The notes under the pieces are model-generated. The model did not search any database. It was not told the DNA's origin and saw only the letters and a list, made by a program, of their open reading frames with translations. Positions 1 through 8,175 of a stretch of 23,683 bases of DNA are shown one piece after another. A program made the translations under genes and the position numbers. Source of the DNA: Pelagibacteraceae bacterium (lineage in GTDB: Bacteria; Pseudomonadota; Alphaproteobacteria; HIMB59; GCA-002718135); contig PBDN01000011.1 in the NCBI GenBank assembly GCA_002718135.1, forward strand, positions 1-23,683, in the 5' to 3' direction. Position 1 is the first letter of the stretch; each line of letters starts with the position of its first letter.

Positions 1-1008
1 ATACATGTGATGAGCCCATACGAAAAAGCTAAGTGCTCCAATTCCAACAATTGCCCAAACCATCATTCGATATCCAAAAATATTTTTTCTTGCATGAACA
101 GAAATTAAATCAGAAACAATACCGAAAGCAGGTAAGGCAACAATATAAACCTCAGGATGTCCAAAAAACCAAAAAAGATGCTGAAATAATATTGGACTTC
201 CACCATCATAATCTAATCTTTCTCCAAACTCTACAATTGCTGGCATAAAAAAACTAGTACCAAGCATATTGTCAAGAGTCATCATTATTCCCGCAACAAA
301 AAGAGCAGGGAATGCAAATAAAGCTAAAACTGTAGCTGTGAAAATACCCCAAACAGTTAGTGGAAGTCTCATCAAAGTCATTCCTCTAGTTCTTGCTTGC
401 AAAACAGTTATGACATAATTTAATCCACCCATAGTAAAGCCAATAACAAATACTGCTAAAGAAACTAACATAAGCACTATACCTAATCCTTCTCCGCCAG
501 GCGTGCCTGATGTAATTGCTTGAGGTGGATATAATGTCCATCCCGCTCCAGTAGGTCCGCCTGGTACAAAATAACTTGCAGCTAAAATTATTACGGCTAA
601 AAAAAACACCCAAAAACTTACCATATTTACATATGGAAAGACCATATCACGAGCTCCAACCATTAAGGGAATAAGAAAATTACCAAAACCTCCTAAAAAC
701 AGAGCTGTTAAAAGATAAACAACCATTATCATTCCGTGCATAGTAACTAGTTGATAATATGCTGCAGCATCCATAGGAATTACACCTGGAAATGCTATCT
801 GCATTCTCATCAACCACGAAGAAACTAAACCAACAAGACCAATCGCAACTGCCGTTAAGGCATATTGAATACCTATGACTTTTGCATCTTGACAAAAAAT
901 ATATTTTGTCCAAAAACTTTTCGCATGATAAAGATCTTGAGGAGCTACTTCTAAAGCAGGAATTGAATCTTTATTTTTTGCAACATCATCATAACTATCA
1001 GCAGCCAT
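1..1008 (-). CDS. ctaD: Cytochrome c oxidase subunit I (partial, C-terminus outside window)
   Basis: This is the haem-copper catalytic subunit of an aa3-type terminal oxidase, which reduces O2 and pumps protons in the inner membrane. The N-terminal 336 residues are present and the reading frame is still open at base 1. Visible landmarks are a haem a ligand His91 in a MHGMIMVV segment, the GARDM loop, His284-Pro-Glu-Val-Tyr288 (a CuB ligand, the proton-path Glu and the cross-linked Tyr), and His333-His334 in WAHHMY (the other two CuB ligands). The sequence resembles the alphaproteobacterial variant that carries [11 protein letters not shown] near the N-terminus rather than the usual NHKDIGTLY motif. 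The start is fixed by a strong TGGAGG six bases upstream. The gene lies 12 bp after coxB and is surely co-transcribed with it. Identity is certain; only the haem/CuB half seen here can be assessed. Confidence 0.97.
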   Translation of the reverse strand, partial: MAADSYDDVAKNKDSIPALEVAPQDLYHAKSFWTKYIFCQDAKVIGIQYALTAVAIGLVGLVSSWLMRMQIAFPGVIPMDAAAYYQLVTMHGMIMVVYLLTALFLGGFGNFLIPLMVGARDMVFPYVNMVSFWVFFLAVIILAASYFVPGGPTGAGWTLYPPQAITSGTPGGEGLGIVLMLVSLAVFVIGFTMGGLNYVITVLQARTRGMTLMRLPLTVWGIFTATVLALFAFPALFVAGIMMTLDNMLGTSFFMPAIVEFGERLDYDGGSPILFQHLFWFFGHPEVYIVALPAFGIVSDLISVHARKNIFGYRMMVWAIVGIGALSFFVWAHHMY

Positions 1009-1029
1009 TATAAACCTCCATTATAAACC
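1005..1029 (-). repeat. Perfect 12-bp direct repeat at the coxB-ctaD junction, containing the ctaD Shine-Dalgarno
   Basis: On the minus strand GGTTTATAATGG occurs twice, at 1029-1018 and 1016-1005, separated by a single A. The first copy holds the last codons and TAA stop of coxB. The second holds the spacer and ATG of ctaD. The seam between the copies (GG-A-GG) forms TGGAGG at 1020-1015, six bases before the ctaD ATG, which is one of the few strong ribosome binding sites in the window. Confidence 0.9.
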
Positions 1030-1866
1030 ATTTCTTTTATTTAAAGCTAATTTTATCAAATGACTTTTACCATTACTAGCCAATATTTCTTCAAAAGTCA
1101 TTTGCTCACTTAACCATTCTTCATATTCATTTTCTTCGTCAACTATTACATATCCAAGCATTGAATAATGTCCTGTGCCACAATATTCTGCACATAAAAT
1201 TTCATAAGAACCTGCTTTTGTAGGTGTAAACCAATAATATGTTATCATACCAGGAACCATATCCATTTTTGCTCTAAACTGTGGTACATAAAAATCATGC
1301 AGGACATCTAAAGCACGCAAATTTAATTTTAGTGGCTGATCTTTTAATATATGCAAATCATCTGCGTCTATTAATACATCGTCTAAACTATGAGGATCAT
1401 CAGTATTTAAACCAAAAGGATTATCATCATTTATATTTTTAATATCAGAGGTGCCTAAAACTCCATCTTCACCTGGTAGACGATACATCCAATACCACTG
1501 CTGACCTACAACTTCTATCTCGTAAGCCCCTTTTGGAACAGTTACAAAATTATTCCAAACTATTAGGCCGGGTGCTAGTAAGGCTATAACACCTATTGTG
1601 GTGATTATAGTAAGCGCCCATTCTAATTTTGAATTTTCAGGTTCATAATCAGCTTTTTTATTTTTGTCATATTTGTATTTCCAAATGCAATATGCCATGA
1701 ACAAACCTATTGCTACAAATACCGCACCTGTTATCCAGAAAGTCAGTATAATTGTATCATCCATACTTCCCCAATTTGAAGCAACTTCACTCCACCACCA
1801 AGGAGACCATAAGTGGAATACAACTGACCCTAAAATTACTGCTAAAACTAAAAGTGCAACTATCAT
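1021..1866 (-). CDS. coxB: Cytochrome c oxidase subunit II
   Basis: This subunit carries the dinuclear CuA centre that accepts electrons from a soluble carrier and passes them to subunit I. It has 281 residues. An N-terminal hydrophobic stretch (about 1-20) and two further membrane segments (about 36-60 and 84-105) are followed by a periplasmic cupredoxin domain starting near GQQWYWMY (121-128), the aromatic electron-entry region. The CuA ligands are all present: His190, Cys225, Glu227, Cys229, His233 and Met236 in CAEYCGTGHYSM. An acidic insertion (about 140-170, rich in Asp and Asn) follows the tryptophan region. The ATG at 1866 has only a weak GGGA upstream. It is the first gene of a minus-strand unit with ctaD and faces the pseudoazurin gene across a 226-bp gap. 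No cytochrome c domain is fused to it. Confidence 0.96.
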   Translation of the reverse strand: MIVALLVLAVILGSVVFHLWSPWWWSEVASNWGSMDDTIILTFWITGAVFVAIGLFMAYCIWKYKYDKNKKADYEPENSKLEWALTIITTIGVIALLAPGLIVWNNFVTVPKGAYEIEVVGQQWYWMYRLPGEDGVLGTSDIKNINDDNPFGLNTDDPHSLDDVLIDADDLHILKDQPLKLNLRALDVLHDFYVPQFRAKMDMVPGMITYYWFTPTKAGSYEILCAEYCGTGHYSMLGYVIVDEENEYEEWLSEQMTFEEILASNGKSHLIKLALNKRNGL

Positions 1867-2092
1867 TCCCGCATCTACATAGTCGAATATTTTAAGGAAT
1901 CAAACCAAAAATTAACTAAATTTATAAAAAACATACAAGAAATTATATTTTTTTCCAATAACTTAGATGAGTGCGACTTTTAGTCTTGTTATTGTTATTA
2001 AAATTTACTATTTTTTTTTGATTTGATGAATTTATTGCATATGTTGTAATTAGTATTATTAATCATTAAATAAAAAAAAAGAGGTAATTTTT
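1867..2092. promoter_or_regulatory. Divergent intergenic region between coxB and pseudoazurin
   Basis: This 226-bp stretch is the longest gene-free part of the window and must hold the promoters for two outward-facing units. It is almost entirely A and T. On the plus side a plausible weak promoter is TTGCAT at 2035-2040 with an AT-rich -10 around 2054-2062, but spacing and match are poor. A clear GAGGT ribosome binding site lies at 2081-2085, seven bases before the pseudoazurin ATG. I see no convincing operator or coding sequence. Confidence 0.4.
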
Positions 2093-2524
2093 ATGAGAGT
2101 TTTTGTTATTTTGTTAAGTTTATTATTTTCATATACCCTCCAAGCTGAGGATATTACAATTGATATGCTAAATAAGGGTGAAGATAGAAGTATGGTTTTC
2201 AGTCAAGAAATTGTAAGAATAAATGTAGGTGATACCATCTTCTGGAAATCAGTTGATAAGGGCCATAATGTAGAATTTATTTCTAAAAATGGAGTTCCAG
2301 AGGGAGTAGAAAAATTTAAATCTAAAGTCTCTAAAGATGCGGAATATACTTTTACTATTCCTGGCATTTATGCATATTGGTGTACTCCACATAAATCAAT
2401 GGGGATGATTGGTTTTGTTATTGTTGGGGATGATTTGTCTAATTTAGACTCAATTAAAAAAGTTAAATTTATAGGCAAATCAAAAAAAATAGCTAAACCA
2501 CTTATTGCTGAGATAGAAGGTTAA
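2093..2524 (+). CDS. Pseudoazurin-type blue copper protein (cupredoxin)
   Basis: This is a small periplasmic type-1 copper protein that shuttles single electrons. It has 143 residues with a signal peptide at about 1-18 (hydrophobic core, then LQA before GluAsp). The mature domain is a cupredoxin with ligands His58, Cys97, His100 and Met105 in YWCTPHKSMGM. The Cys-to-His and Cys-to-Met spacings (+3, +8) match pseudoazurin. The C-terminal extension with Lys-rich helices is also typical of pseudoazurin rather than amicyanin or plastocyanin. A GAGGT site precedes the ATG. It lies 14 bp before ctaG and back-to-back with coxB, so it may be an electron donor to the oxidase. Pseudoazurins are otherwise best known as donors in denitrification; no denitrification gene is in view. 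Confidence 0.88.
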   Translation: MRVFVILLSLLFSYTLQAEDITIDMLNKGEDRSMVFSQEIVRINVGDTIFWKSVDKGHNVEFISKNGVPEGVEKFKSKVSKDAEYTFTIPGIYAYWCTPHKSMGMIGFVIVGDDLSNLDSIKKVKFIGKSKKIAKPLIAEIEG

Positions 2525-2538
2525 TATTAAATAATATT

Positions 2539-3078
2539 GTGCAATATAAAAAAAAATTTTTTATTATCATTGCAATAAATATTTTTTTAATAACATCAAT
2601 TTTACTTTTATCAATTCCCGCCTATAAGTATTTAGTTAAAGATAAAGTAGCAGATAATGATTTTGTAAAAGGTCAAGTAATAATAAATCCTAAAGCAAAG
2701 TCACCTGCTATTTTAAGTAGAACACTTAATATTGAATTTATAGCCAAAGTTAATGAATCTTTAAATTGGGAATTTTTGCCTTTGCAAAAAAATATAAAAA
2801 TAAAAATTGGAGAAAATAATATAATAAAATATAAAGGTAAAAATTTATCAAACGAAATAATTACTTCAACTGCAAATTTTATTGTAAATCCAGAAGCTGC
2901 TCAAGCTTATTTAGTAAAAACAGAATGTTTTTGCTTTACTGAGCAAACTCTTAAACCGGGTGAAAGTCAAATATTTACAATGGTTTTTTATATTGACCCA
3001 TCTATTGATTCTGATTGGTATTTCGATAATTTAAAAGATCTAGTTTTCACATACGAATTTTCAGAATATAAAAGTTAA
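2539..3078 (+). CDS. ctaG: Cytochrome c oxidase assembly protein CtaG/Cox11 (CuB insertion), first conserved Cys missing
   Basis: Cox11 family proteins are membrane-anchored copper chaperones that deliver copper to the CuB site of subunit I. The 179 residues comprise a short cytoplasmic N-terminus, one membrane helix (about 7-28) and a periplasmic Ig-like domain with the family's copper motif CFCF (Cys130, Cys132) followed by EQTLKPGE. The C-terminal LVFTYEF strand also fits. Most Cox11 proteins carry a third essential Cys just after the helix (PLY..FC..TG); here that stretch reads IPAYKYLVKDKV with no Cys, and there is none elsewhere in the N-terminal half. The start is GTG with no clear ribosome binding site; no better in-frame start precedes it. 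It sits between pseudoazurin and the lipid A genes, opposite coxB-ctaD. Confidence 0.9.
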   Translation: MQYKKKFFIIIAINIFLITSILLLSIPAYKYLVKDKVADNDFVKGQVIINPKAKSPAILSRTLNIEFIAKVNESLNWEFLPLQKNIKIKIGENNIIKYKGKNLSNEIITSTANFIVNPEAAQAYLVKTECFCFTEQTLKPGESQIFTMVFYIDPSIDSDWYFDNLKDLVFTYEFSEYKS

Positions 3079-3102
3079 TATTTAACAATATCAATTTATT
3101 TG

Positions 3103-3774
3103 ATGAGTATTAAAAAAAAATTATTAAAAAATATTATAATCCGAAATATATTAGGATTGATTAGTAGCATTTACATATATTTTGTTAAATATACCTCAAC
3201 GTTAGTCTATAAGAATGAATCATCGCCATATTATTATTGGAAAAATAAAAAACCATTTATTTTAGCTTTTTGGCATAGTCAATTAATGATGATTAGTTTT
3301 TCTTGGAAAAGTGAAAAAAAACTAAACATGATAGCTTCAGGTCATAGTGATGGTCGTTTTGGAGCAATTATTGCAAAATATTTAAAAATGAATAACGTGC
3401 CTACATCTTTTAATAAAAAAAATTTATCCATGCGTCCTATTTTTAAATTATTAAAAGAAAAGCAATATATAGGAATTACTCCAGATGGGCCAAGAGGGCC
3501 GAATCGCAGGGCATCAGAAGGAATAATAAAAATTGCAAAATCTGCAAAAGTCCCAATTATTCCTATTGGCTTTGCCTCTAGTAGATATAAATTATTAAAT
3601 TCCTGGGATTCCTTTTTAATTACTTATCCTTTTTCTAAGTGTGCATTTGTTTGGGGCGATCCTATTAAAATTCCATCAAATTTAGATAATGAAGAAATAA
3701 AAAAATACCAAATTATTCTAGAAAATAAAATAAATGAATGTGTTAAACAGGCTGCACAAAAAACAAATGTTTAA
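3103..3774 (+). CDS. DUF374-family lysophospholipid acyltransferase-like protein
   Basis: This is a membrane-associated acyltransferase of the LPLAT superfamily, 223 residues. Visible family landmarks are a hydrophobic N-terminus (about 10-30), the His58 region (AFWHSQ), HSDGR at 81-85 and TPDGPRGP at 126-133, followed by GFASSR. DUF374 proteins are often found beside waaA in alphaproteobacteria. In epsilonproteobacteria, related proteins have been reported as late lipid A acyltransferases (LpxJ), so a role in lipid A acylation is a reasonable inference, but the substrate cannot be read from the sequence. I chose ATG 3103 over the adjacent TTG 3100. It lies 24 bp after ctaG and overlaps the start of waaA, so it is translated with the LPS block. 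Confidence 0.88.
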   Translation: MSIKKKLLKNIIIRNILGLISSIYIYFVKYTSTLVYKNESSPYYYWKNKKPFILAFWHSQLMMISFSWKSEKKLNMIASGHSDGRFGAIIAKYLKMNNVPTSFNKKNLSMRPIFKLLKEKQYIGITPDGPRGPNRRASEGIIKIAKSAKVPIIPIGFASSRYKLLNSWDSFLITYPFSKCAFVWGDPIKIPSNLDNEEIKKYQIILENKINECVKQAAQKTNV

Positions 3775-4987
3775 ATTTTATAAAATTTCTAGTGTGATTT
3801 TAATACCTTTCATTATTTTAAATGTTCATTGGAGGATTTTAAAAAATAAAGAAGATAAAGTTCGCTATAAAGAAAGATATGGATTACCTTCAAAAAAAAA
3901 TGATTTTAAAAAAAAGGTTATTTGGATACATGCTGCAAGTATAGGAGAATTTAAATCAGCTGATTTTATAATAAAAAATTATTTTAAAAATAATTTTATA
4001 CTAATCACTACCACTACTAAGTCTGCAGCAAAATACGTAGAAGATAATTATTCAAACATGGTAATTCATCAGTATGCCCCTTTTGATATCTCAAAATGGG
4101 TTTTAAGATTTGTAAACTATTGGAAGCCAAACTTAGTTTTATGGATTGAGTCAGATATTTGGCCTAATACAATGAATATTTTAGAACATAAAAAAATTAA
4201 AACGATATACTTAAATGCAAGAATCTCTCCAAACTCTTTTTCAAGGTGGAAATTGATCAGAACTTTTTATGAGTCAATTTTAAGAAATTTTACATATATA
4301 TTTGCTCAAAGCTTAGATGACAAAAAAAGGTTAGAATTATTAACAAACCTTAAAATTGATTATATAGGTAATTTGAAATTAACAAAAAATAAAACAAAAA
4401 GTTTTAATAAAAAATCAGATATATTTACAATTTTATGTGCGAGTACACATAAAAAAGAAGAAAGTTTAATTTTAAAAGAGTTTAAAAAAATATATAATCA
4501 TAAAAATAAAATAAAATATTATTTTGCCCCAAGGCATCCTGAACGCTTTAATGCAGTTTTAAATCTTCTTAAAAAAAATAATTATCAAGCTTCGATGGCA
4601 AGTCAAATGAGTACTAAAGAATCAAATGTTACAATTATAGACAATTTTGGAAATATGGATGAATATTTTTATTTGAGTGATATAGTTATTTTAGGTGGAT
4701 CATTTGTAAAAAAAGGAGGCCACAATCCATTAGAACCTGCAAAATATAATTGTGCCATTATTTCTGGAAAATATAATTATAATTGGAAAAATATTTATCA
4801 AGAAATGAAACAAAATAATGCCTGTATAATTTTAAAGGAAACAAATGAAATATTTGCAATAATTAATAAATTAATAAATAGTAAAGAAATATTAGATAAA
4901 TTAAAATTAAATGCTTATAACTTTTCTAAAAAAATTTTTTTTGAAGAAGAAAAATTGAAAAAAATAATTAATGAAAGTTTATATTAA
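3767..4987 (+). CDS. waaA: 3-deoxy-D-manno-octulosonic acid (Kdo) transferase
   Basis: WaaA transfers Kdo from CMP-Kdo onto the lipid A precursor at the cytoplasmic face of the inner membrane. The 406 residues (from ATG 3767) show an N-terminal membrane anchor (about 4-22), then the GT30 N-domain with IHAASIGE (catalytic Glu61), ESDIWPN near 128-134 and NARIS. Toward the C-terminus GGSFVKKGGHNPLEPA is the nucleotide-sugar binding motif. Whether it adds one or two Kdo residues cannot be told. An in-frame ATG at 3734 would add 11 residues but lies deep in the previous gene; ATG 3767 gives a tidy 8-bp overlap with its stop and starts directly at the anchor, so I prefer it. It is followed two bases later by lpxK. 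Confidence 0.95.
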   Translation: MFKFYKISSVILIPFIILNVHWRILKNKEDKVRYKERYGLPSKKNDFKKKVIWIHAASIGEFKSADFIIKNYFKNNFILITTTTKSAAKYVEDNYSNMVIHQYAPFDISKWVLRFVNYWKPNLVLWIESDIWPNTMNILEHKKIKTIYLNARISPNSFSRWKLIRTFYESILRNFTYIFAQSLDDKKRLELLTNLKIDYIGNLKLTKNKTKSFNKKSDIFTILCASTHKKEESLILKEFKKIYNHKNKIKYYFAPRHPERFNAVLNLLKKNNYQASMASQMSTKESNVTIIDNFGNMDEYFYLSDIVILGGSFVKKGGHNPLEPAKYNCAIISGKYNYNWKNIYQEMKQNNACIILKETNEIFAIINKLINSKEILDKLKLNAYNFSKKIFFEEEKLKKIINESLY

Positions 4988-4989
4988 AT

Positions 4990-5985
4990 ATGCTTAAAGC
5001 TCCTAAATTCTGGTATAAAAAAAATGATACATATCTGTCAAACTCCTTATACGTATTTTCTTTAATATTTAGATTAGGTACTAAAATTAGAAGTATATTT
5101 AGCAAAAAACAAATATCGGATTTACCAATAATTTGTATAGGTAATATAGTTATAGGAGGGGCAGGCAAAACTCCTGTGGCATTAAAAATAGGAAGTCTTT
5201 TAAAAAATAAAGGTTATAATCCACATTTTGTTTCCAAAGGTTATGGCGGAATGGAAAAAAACAATAGCCTTGTTCAAAACTGGCATTCAGCAAAAAGTGT
5301 AGGAGATGAATCTTTGTTGTTATCTGAAATTGCGCCTACTTGGATTGGAACAGATAGGCATAGTTCTTTTGTACTTGCTAAAAAAAAGGGTGCAGATTGT
5401 ATAATTATGGATGATGGTTTTCAAAATCCAACATTACAAAAAGATTTTTCTATTATTGTAATTAATGGAGAACAAGGTTTTGGAAATAAAAGAGTTATTC
5501 CCGCTGGTCCACTTAGAGAAAGTATTGCTAGAGGAATTTCAAGGACTAATCTAATTATAGTTATTGGAGAAATTTCAGATGATTTAAAAAAGAAGATTCC
5601 CAGAAATATTCCTCTAATAAATGCATCATTTAAGATAAACAATGAACAACAAATTTTTAAAGGTAAAAAAATTACTGCATTTGCCGGTATTGCATTTCCT
5701 GAAAAATTTTTTAATTCTGTAAGGTCACAAGGTGCAAAAATAGTTAAGGAAATTAGTTACCCAGATCATCATATTTATGATGAAAATGACTTATTGTATT
5801 TAGCTGAAGTTGCAAATAAAACTAAATCAATTCTATTAACTACAAAAAAAGATTTTGTGAGAATACCAAAATCCTATAGATTATTAATCAACACACTTTA
5901 TGGAGAAATAGAATTCGAGGATGAAAAATTATTATCGGAAATTTTAACAAATATTCTTGAAAATAAAATCAATTCTATTCAATGA
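4990..5985 (+). CDS. lpxK: Tetraacyldisaccharide 4'-kinase
   Basis: LpxK phosphorylates the 4' position of the lipid A disaccharide using ATP, just before Kdo addition. The 331 residues begin with a membrane-associated helix (about 15-35), followed by the P-loop GGAGKTP (56-62), SKGYGG (about 83-88) and MDDGFQN (141-147), which carry the nucleotide and metal-binding residues of the family. Length is normal. The gene starts two bases after waaA and ends in an ATGA overlap with the LpxL-type gene, so translation of the block is probably coupled. Identity is secure from the P-loop plus DDGFQ pair and the neighbours. Confidence 0.96.
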   Translation: MLKAPKFWYKKNDTYLSNSLYVFSLIFRLGTKIRSIFSKKQISDLPIICIGNIVIGGAGKTPVALKIGSLLKNKGYNPHFVSKGYGGMEKNNSLVQNWHSAKSVGDESLLLSEIAPTWIGTDRHSSFVLAKKKGADCIIMDDGFQNPTLQKDFSIIVINGEQGFGNKRVIPAGPLRESIARGISRTNLIIVIGEISDDLKKKIPRNIPLINASFKINNEQQIFKGKKITAFAGIAFPEKFFNSVRSQGAKIVKEISYPDHHIYDENDLLYLAEVANKTKSILLTTKKDFVRIPKSYRLLINTLYGEIEFEDEKLLSEILTNILENKINSIQ

Positions 5986-6857
5986 GAAATTATTTATTAA
6001 TTGCTAGATTTTTTATAGAATATATTTTTGTAAGATTTTTTTTCATTATTATTAATTTACTTCCAATAAATATTTCAAAAAAATGTGTAGCATTTTTTTT
6101 TAAATTGTTTGGAAAATTTTCAAAAAAAAATAAAATAGCAATAGCTAACTGTAAATATATATTTCCTCTTTCAGAAAGGAAAAAAATTAACCAAATTATA
6201 AATTTAAGTTGGGAAAACTTAGGTAATACTTTTAGTGAGTTAACAAGATTAAATGAAGTTATGAATCAAGATAATAATTTTCAATTAATTGGAATGGAAA
6301 ATATCAACAATATAATCCAAAAAAAAACACAAGCGATTTTTTTTAGTATTCATCATTCAAATTGGGAAATATGCGTTCCAATGCTTGACAAACTTGGTAT
6401 TGAAATAGGTGCAATTTATAGACATATAAATAATTTTTTTATAGATAAATTTATTTATAAAAAAAGAACTCATGCACTTTTTTCAAATAAAAGTTTTTAT
6501 ACTCCAAAAGGTAGAAAAAGTGCAAAAGATATTATTGAAGGAATAAAAAATAAAAAATCAATTTTTTTGCTAATTGATCAAAAAGATACAGCGGGTCAAG
6601 ATATAAAATTTTTTGATAAAATAGTAAAAACACAAATTGGATTTTTAAAAATAGCAAGAAAATATAATATTCCCATTATTCCTATTGAAAATAGTAGAAT
6701 AAATAATAAATTTATTTTAAAATTTCATAAACCAATTTTTAATAATAATAAAAAAATCAACGATGAAGAAATTATGTTAAATATTCATCAAATAATTGAG
6801 CAATGGATTAAAGCTAATCCAACACAATGGTTATGGCAACATAATAGATTTAATTAG
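5982..6857 (+). CDS. lpxL: Lipid A late acyltransferase, LpxL/HtrB family
   Basis: This transfers a secondary acyl chain from acyl-ACP onto Kdo-lipid A. The 291 residues have an N-terminal transmembrane helix (about 8-28) and the family's HX4E catalytic signature at His124-His-Ser-Asn-Trp-Glu129. A later LIDQKD segment is also characteristic. The gene overlaps lpxK by four bases (ATGA) and its stop overlaps the 3' end of xseA on the other strand by 8 bp, leaving no room for a terminator. LpxL versus LpxM specificity cannot be decided from sequence alone; as the only classical HX4E member in view, LpxL is the default name. It is extremely AT-rich, with many Lys, Asn and Ile codons. Confidence 0.9.
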   Translation: MRNYLLIARFFIEYIFVRFFFIIINLLPINISKKCVAFFFKLFGKFSKKNKIAIANCKYIFPLSERKKINQIINLSWENLGNTFSELTRLNEVMNQDNNFQLIGMENINNIIQKKTQAIFFSIHHSNWEICVPMLDKLGIEIGAIYRHINNFFIDKFIYKKRTHALFSNKSFYTPKGRKSAKDIIEGIKNKKSIFLLIDQKDTAGQDIKFFDKIVKTQIGFLKIARKYNIPIIPIENSRINNKFILKFHKPIFNNNKKINDEEIMLNIHQIIEQWIKANPTQWLWQHNRFN

Positions 6858-8175
6858 TTTTTTTTACTTCTAAATTTAAATTACCATCATATAATTTTGC
6901 TTGAATATTTTGACCTTTTTTTAAATTTTTAGAGGATTGAATAATTTTGGAATTATAAGACAAGATTGAATAACCTTTTTTAAGATTAGAAGCAATTGAG
7001 TTAGAATACAATAAACGAATATAGTTTTTAAAATCAGTTAAATTTTGTTTGTATATAATTTGTATAAATCCATCTATATTTTTATTTAAATTTTTTAAAA
7101 TAGATTTATTATATTTTATCAATTCCTCCGGGGATTTTAATGAATTTTTTAAATTATTAAAATAAAAATTTTTTTCACTTAAATCTTTTTTAATAATAGT
7201 ATCTAAGTTTATAAAATTCTGATCAAGCCTTCTAGTAAAGACTTTCAAAATATGTTCTGGTGCTTTTAAAAACTTTGCTAAATTATTAAAATTATCTAAT
7301 TTATTTTGTAAATCAGAATTTATTAAAAAATTTAGTCTTTTATTCATATGATTAATATTATTTTCAAGATCTAATTTCCATGGAACTACTTTTTCTGCTG
7401 CAGAAGATGGTGTTGAAGCTCTTAAATCAGCAATAAAATCAATAATTGTATTATCAGTTTCATGACCTATAGCAGAAATAATAGGTATTTTTGATTGAAA
7501 AACTTTAATAGCAAGCTCTTCATCATTAAAAGTCATGAGGTCTTCAGTGCTACCCCCACCTCTCGCTATTATTAAAACATCAGGCTGATCATTTTTTGGC
7601 ATTTTATTAAATCCTTCTATCGCATTAATTATTGATTGCACTGATCCCGCTCCTTGAACTGAAACAGGCCAAACATCAATAGGCACTGCAAACCGATCCT
7701 TAATTCGATTAATAATATCATGTATAACTGAACCTGTTGGAGATGTTATCACTCCAATTTTGGATGGCAAATATGGGATTTTTTTTTTATTAATTGCATC
7801 AAAAAAACCCTTTTCTTTTAATCTTTTTTTTCTTTCTTCGATTAACTTCAGTAATGCCCCTTCTCCAGCAATTTCAAAATTATCTATATCTATTTGATAT
7901 GTTGTTTTATATTTTGACCATGTAGTAATTTTTCCTGTAGCAATTATTTCCATGCCAATTTCAGGAGAAAGATTTAAGTATTTCTTCTTTTGATCCCAAA
8001 TAACGCCACTAAGAATAGATTCATTATCTTTTAATGTTAAATATATTTGCCCTTTTGAAGCAACTTTTAATTCTGATATTTCTCCTTTAATTCTAACAAA
8101 CTCAAAATTGTTATAAATAACCTCTTTTATAGCTCTATTAAATTGAGATACTCCAAATTCTGGAATGTTATACAT
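6850..8175 (-). CDS. xseA: Exodeoxyribonuclease VII large subunit
   Basis: XseA is the catalytic large subunit of exonuclease VII, which degrades single-stranded DNA together with several copies of XseB (not in this window). From ATG 8175 the protein has 441 residues. It has an N-terminal OB fold (about 1-100, with KGEIS and YLTLKD), a catalytic domain with ITSPTGSVIHDI, ARGGGSTEDLMTFNDE and IGHETDNTIIDFIADLRASTPSSAAE, and a long Lys/Asn-rich C-terminal helical region expected to form the coiled coil that binds XseB. A TTG at 8205 would extend it by 10 low-complexity residues; ATG 8175 overlaps the tadA stop by 8 bp and starts in the conserved region, so it is preferred. The 3' end overlaps lpxL convergently. 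Confidence 0.94.
   Translation of the reverse strand: MYNIPEFGVSQFNRAIKEVIYNNFEFVRIKGEISELKVASKGQIYLTLKDNESILSGVIWDQKKKYLNLSPEIGMEIIATGKITTWSKYKTTYQIDIDNFEIAGEGALLKLIEERKKRLKEKGFFDAINKKKIPYLPSKIGVITSPTGSVIHDIINRIKDRFAVPIDVWPVSVQGAGSVQSIINAIEGFNKMPKNDQPDVLIIARGGGSTEDLMTFNDEELAIKVFQSKIPIISAIGHETDNTIIDFIADLRASTPSSAAEKVVPWKLDLENNINHMNKRLNFLINSDLQNKLDNFNNLAKFLKAPEHILKVFTRRLDQNFINLDTIIKKDLSEKNFYFNNLKNSLKSPEELIKYNKSILKNLNKNIDGFIQIIYKQNLTDFKNYIRLLYSNSIASNLKKGYSILSYNSKIIQSSKNLKKGQNIQAKLYDGNLNLEVKKTN

Noticed and set aside
33..913. Short open frames on both strands in the first kilobase (for example 33-248 plus, 386-613 minus, 680-913 minus)
   Set aside because: They lie in other frames of ctaD, whose conserved haem and copper motifs read through 1008 to 1 without a stop; their translations match no family I know.
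1..1008. Possible broken ctaD, because no long complete frame starts and ends there
   Set aside because: Translating from ATG 1008 gives 336 uninterrupted residues with all expected motifs; the gene simply continues beyond base 1.
3734..3766. Longer waaA N-terminus from ATG 3734
   Set aside because: It would extend the overlap with the upstream gene to 41 bp and add 11 residues before the membrane anchor; ATG 3767 fits the family and spacing better.
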